Positions 22,072 to 24,493 of a stretch of DNA of 24,493 bases are shown one piece after another; position 1 is the first letter of the stretch, and each line of letters starts with the position of its first letter. Source of the DNA: ZC4RG35 sp041747855 (lineage in GTDB: Bacteria; Actinomycetota; Acidimicrobiia; Spongiisociales; ZC4RG35). Under the pieces are notes generated by a model. The model did not search any database. It saw only the letters and a program-made list of their open reading frames with translations, and was not told the DNA's origin. The position numbers were made by a program, and so were the translations under genes. Location: assembly GCA_041747855.1 (NCBI GenBank), contig JBGTEJ010000089.1, positions 1 to 24,493 on the forward strand, read 5' to 3'.

Positions 22072-23049
22072 GTGAGGCGGTTGATAACCATCCCTGTGGT
22101 GGTCATCCTGTTCCTGTCCGTCACCGGGGCCTCCCCAGTCCTGCTGACGGCCGGGCTCATCGTCGACACGGCCCGCTGGGTGGCCCGCAGAAGTCCATGG
22201 GTCTCGGTGAGGATGATCGCCTTCCTCTGGTGCTATCTGGCGGGACAGGTGTGGGCAATCGCCGCCATCGCATTGACCAGCTTCCTCGGCGCGAAACGGA
22301 GGATCGAAGCCACCTATCGCCTACAGCAGCGTTGGGCGTCGTGGAATCTGGCCGCGGTCAGGACGCTCTTCCAACTCGAGTTCGATGTGACCGGATCCGC
22401 AGCCCTCCAGCCCGGCCCGATCGTCGTCCTCTCGAGACACACCTCGCTAATCGACACCCTTCTGCCGGCAGTGCTGATCACTCGCGAAGCGGGGATCAGA
22501 CTGAGATACGTCCTCAAGAAAGAACTGCTCGTCGATCCGGCCCTGGACCTGGCCGGCAACAGACTGCCCAACCTCTTCGTCGACAGGGGAGCCGGAGAGT
22601 CGGAGCGAGAACGGGGGAAGATCAGGGAGCTGGCATCGAGCCTCGACATCGGCGAGGGGATACTGATCTATCCGGAAGGCACCCGATTCTCCCATTCGAA
22701 GAGGGAGAGAGCTATCGCCAGCCTCGGTTCAAGAAGTCCTCTCGGGGATCTCGCCCGATCCTTCCGATGGGTGCTCCCACCCCGACCCGGAGGAACCCTG
22801 GCGATTCTCGAAGCATCCGAGACCGACGTGGTCCTCCTCGCCCACACCGGTCTGGAGGGCTTTGCCACGGTGAAGGACATCTGGCGGGGCGATTTGGTCG
22901 GATCGAAGATCAGCGTGGACTTCCGCAGAGTCGCACGCGGTCAGATTCCTGACGGTCGTTCCGAGCAAGTCCTGTGGCTCTTTGGACTCTGGGCCGAACT
23001 CGACAGTTGGGTCGACCTGACACAGTCTTCCGGGCACCATCCGCTGTGA
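22072..23049 (+). CDS. 1-acyl-glycerol-3-phosphate acyltransferase-like protein (PlsC family)
   Basis: A 325-residue membrane-associated acyltransferase of the LPLAT superfamily. Motif I H-x4-D is HTSLID (His123-Asp128) and motif III is PEGTR (201-205) in LIYPEGTRFSHSK, both intact. N-terminal hydrophobic segments (about 4-32 and 45-72) anchor it to the membrane. The start is uncertain: the frame stays open back to 21847 but overlaps the cupin gene; GTG 22072 (or TTG 22069) after the cupin stop gives a natural N-terminus (RRLITIPVVVILF). The long, hydrophobic N-terminus and LREx-poor C-terminus leave open other acyl acceptors than lysophosphatidate. Convergent with the second FabH. Confidence 0.82.
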   Translation: MRRLITIPVVVILFLSVTGASPVLLTAGLIVDTARWVARRSPWVSVRMIAFLWCYLAGQVWAIAAIALTSFLGAKRRIEATYRLQQRWASWNLAAVRTLFQLEFDVTGSAALQPGPIVVLSRHTSLIDTLLPAVLITREAGIRLRYVLKKELLVDPALDLAGNRLPNLFVDRGAGESERERGKIRELASSLDIGEGILIYPEGTRFSHSKRERAIASLGSRSPLGDLARSFRWVLPPRPGGTLAILEASETDVVLLAHTGLEGFATVKDIWRGDLVGSKISVDFRRVARGQIPDGRSEQVLWLFGLWAELDSWVDLTQSSGHHPL

Positions 23050-23087
23050 CACTCGGGGTGGACTAGCCCGATCCGATCGTGGACCAC

Positions 23088-23113
23088 GCCGTGGCCCGGG
23101 AACGGGCCGTGGC
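23088..23113. terminator. Hairpin between convergent PlsC and FabH genes
   Basis: GCCGTGGCCCG (23088-23098) pairs with CGGGCCGTGGC (23103-23113), 11 bp including two wobble pairs, around a GGAA loop. It lies 38 bp after the PlsC stop and 3 bp from the FabH stop, fitting a bidirectional terminator. There is no U-run on either side. Confidence 0.5.
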
Positions 23114-23116
23114 TGC

Positions 23117-24187
23117 CTACCGCGAGGCCGGCTCCCGATAGAGCATTGCTCCATAGTGTGCTCCTGCCCCAAAAGCCGTGAAGCAGACCACCGAACCTGG
23201 TGGGACTCTCCCCGCGGCACGCATCTCGTGATAAAGGATGGGCAACGTCCCGGCTGTGGTGTTGCCGTAACGGGCGATATTCGAAGGAACCCGGTCAGGC
23301 GGGGCCCCCAGCTGTTTGCGGACACCTTCGAGGATCCGATCGTTGGCCTGGTGGGCGATGACCAGGTCGACATCGCTTACCGATAACCCGGTTTTTTCCA
23401 GGACCGCGTTCACAGCCTCGGGCATGAGCCGAACCGCCTTCCTGTAGAGGCCGCCACCATCCATGAGCGGAAGATGAAGACCCTTCTCGATCTGTTCGGT
23501 TGAGGCGTAGGGGCGGTTCTTGGAGCCCATCCCGGGAACCCAGATCAACTCGAAGGACTCGCCTTCTGTGTGGAGCGATGAGGCCAAGAACCCGTTCTGA
23601 TCGTCGGAGTCGCTGGTCAGGACTGCGGCGCCAGCGCCGTCCCCAAACAGGACACTCCATGCCCGATATGCGGTGTTCCACTCCCTCTCCTCGGCGGAGA
23701 TGGCGATGTCCTCACCGAGGACGGCCCTCCAGGTGTTCTCACTCCAGGGAAGGAAACCGGCATGTACTTCCGCTCCCACCACCAGGGCAGTTCTGGCCCG
23801 TCCTGCGCTGAGATACGCGTCGGCCACATCAAGTCCGTAGATGAACCCACTGCACTGCTGGCGAATGTCGATTACCGCCACCGGGCCGATTCCACAGCCG
23901 ACCTGTACCGAACCGGCGATTCCCGGTGCGAAGTGGTCGGGAGTCATGGTGGCGGTCACAACCAGGTCGATGTCAGACGGATCGAGACCGGCGTCGCTGA
24001 TGGCAGCGATACCCGCCTCAATGGCAAGATCAGAGGATCCCACCCCGGGATCGGCAAATCGTCGTTCGCACACTCCGCTGCGAGTCACCACCCATTCGTG
24101 ACTGGTGTCCATGACCCGGGCCATGTCGTCATTTGTCACCACGGTTTCGGGAATCGAGATCCCGGTTCCGACGATGACCGAACCCAA
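23117..24187 (-). CDS. fabH: 3-oxoacyl-ACP synthase III-like protein (FabH), second copy
   Basis: A 356-residue FabH-like condensing enzyme with an intact triad: Cys112 in IRQQCSGF, His279 in IAHQANDRI and Asn309 in RYGNTTAGT. Compared with the first copy, it has about 25 extra residues between VVGAEVHAGF and VLFGDGAGA (about 145-178, with LPWSENTWRAVLGEDIAISAEEREW), near the substrate tunnel in this fold. The frame is open to 24364, but the TTG at 24187 is chosen: it has GGAGG 7 nt upstream, gives MGSVIVGTGISIPETVVTN, and sits 3 bp after the SDR stop. The insertion and neighbours hint at a specialised starter unit or a non-housekeeping acyl condensation. Confidence 0.88.
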   Translation of the reverse strand: MGSVIVGTGISIPETVVTNDDMARVMDTSHEWVVTRSGVCERRFADPGVGSSDLAIEAGIAAISDAGLDPSDIDLVVTATMTPDHFAPGIAGSVQVGCGIGPVAVIDIRQQCSGFIYGLDVADAYLSAGRARTALVVGAEVHAGFLPWSENTWRAVLGEDIAISAEEREWNTAYRAWSVLFGDGAGAAVLTSDSDDQNGFLASSLHTEGESFELIWVPGMGSKNRPYASTEQIEKGLHLPLMDGGGLYRKAVRLMPEAVNAVLEKTGLSVSDVDLVIAHQANDRILEGVRKQLGAPPDRVPSNIARYGNTTAGTLPILYHEMRAAGRVPPGSVVCFTAFGAGAHYGAMLYREPASR

Positions 24188-24189
24188 CG

Positions 24190-24493
24190 TCAGGCCTCCA
24201 ATCCAGGTATGTCCGAGCCGGTCAACTCCACCAAACCCCGCCACAACTTCTCCCGGGAAGCGGCGTTCTCCCGGGTTGCAGATCTGAGATGGGTGGACAC
24301 CTGACGGCGGTCGAACCAGAACTCTCCGTTCGAGTCCATCGGCTCCTCGCTGGAGGACAGCCACACCACGGTGTCGGCCCCCTCCTCGGGCGAGCGGAGA
24401 AGCGGAAACATGACCTTGTTGAAGGTGGGCAGGGAGGTCTTGACCCCTTCTGTCTTCACCCAGCCGGGGTGCATCGAATGGAACACCACCCGA
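24190..24493 (-). CDS. Short-chain dehydrogenase/reductase, C-terminal fragment
   Basis: The gene enters from beyond the right edge; about 100 C-terminal codons are visible and the start is outside. FHSMHPGWVKTEGVKTSLPTFNKVMFPLLRSPEEGADTVVWLSSSEE is the post-active-site region of an SDR, with the HPGWVKTEG loop that follows the beta-6 strand and the EEGADTVVWL helix. It resembles the DHRS12/retinol-dehydrogenase-like branch. The nucleotide-binding motif and Tyr-x3-Lys are not in the window, so catalysis cannot be checked. It ends 2 bp before the FabH start, so the two form an operon, an SDR next to a FabH-like condensing enzyme. Confidence 0.8.
   Translation of the reverse strand, partial: RVVFHSMHPGWVKTEGVKTSLPTFNKVMFPLLRSPEEGADTVVWLSSSEEPMDSNGEFWFDRRQVSTHLRSATRENAASREKLWRGLVELTGSDIPGLEA
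24195..24199 (-). promoter_or_regulatory. Ribosome-binding site deciding the TTG start of the second FabH
   Basis: On the minus strand GGAGG lies 7 nt before TTG 24187, within the last codons of the upstream short-chain dehydrogenase gene. It supports the 356-residue form rather than the 415-residue one. Confidence 0.65.

Noticed and set aside
24188..24364. 415-residue form of the second FabH
   Set aside because: The extra 59 residues overlap the short-chain dehydrogenase gene in another frame; TTG 24187 with GGAGG gives the expected FabH N-terminus.

Overview
This 24.5 kb window is a dense, GC-rich bacterial chromosome segment with short intergenic gaps and many 4-bp ATGA/GTGA gene overlaps. 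An actinobacterium, probably from the Acidimicrobiia or a related lineage, is the best guess. The reasons are the RskA-type anti-sigma factor beside an ECF sigma factor, the MpaB/DUF2236 and DUF2079 proteins, threonine-rich linkers behind lipoprotein cysteines, GTG/TTG starts, and several genes with a -10-like hexamer placed for leaderless transcription. No rRNA, tRNA, CRISPR array, insertion sequence or phage gene was seen.

Layout, left to right. (1) 2-1830: the 3' end of an ABC ATPase gene and its permease. (2) 1874-2434: a HAD-type 5'-nucleotidase. (3) 2558-6855: a PhnD-PhnC-PhnE-PhnE importer of the phosphate/phosphonate class, with an intrinsic terminator between the binding-protein gene and the rest. 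One permease carries a large extra N-terminal membrane domain. (4) 6878-7882: a dGTPase-like HD hydrolase. (5) 7883-8197: the only gene-free stretch over 300 bp, filled by three copies (two direct, one inverted) of a hairpin-rich repeat. (6) 8198-10278: a NatA/NatB-like ABC exporter, followed by a crotonase with a dienoyl-CoA isomerase active-site signature. (7) 11212-11748: an orphan two-helix membrane protein with a strong hairpin behind it. (8) 11861-13258: a phytoene-dehydrogenase-like flavoprotein, convergent with FabH (13260-14237) and a DUF2079 membrane protein on the minus strand. (9) 15908-18263: a polar amino-acid ABC importer (binding protein, perfect 14-bp hairpin, permease, ATPase). 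(10) 18278-19228: methylenetetrahydrofolate reductase. (11) 19312-21563: ECF sigma factor, RskA-like anti-sigma factor and MpaB-family oxygenase, followed by a cupin and a PlsC acyltransferase. (12) minus strand, 23117-24493: a second FabH and the C-terminus of a short-chain dehydrogenase.

Themes: nutrient uptake (two importers whose binding-protein genes are each followed by a hairpin before the permease or ATPase gene), lipid and acyl-CoA metabolism (two FabH, PlsC, crotonase, FAD oxidoreductase, SDR), deoxynucleotide turnover (nucleotidase and dGTPase on either side of the Phn cassette), and one envelope-stress type regulatory unit. The strongest candidates for something undescribed are the structured repeat cluster with pairing-preserving differences, the extended PhnE and two-cysteine PhnD in the Phn cassette, and the sigma/anti-sigma/MpaB unit.
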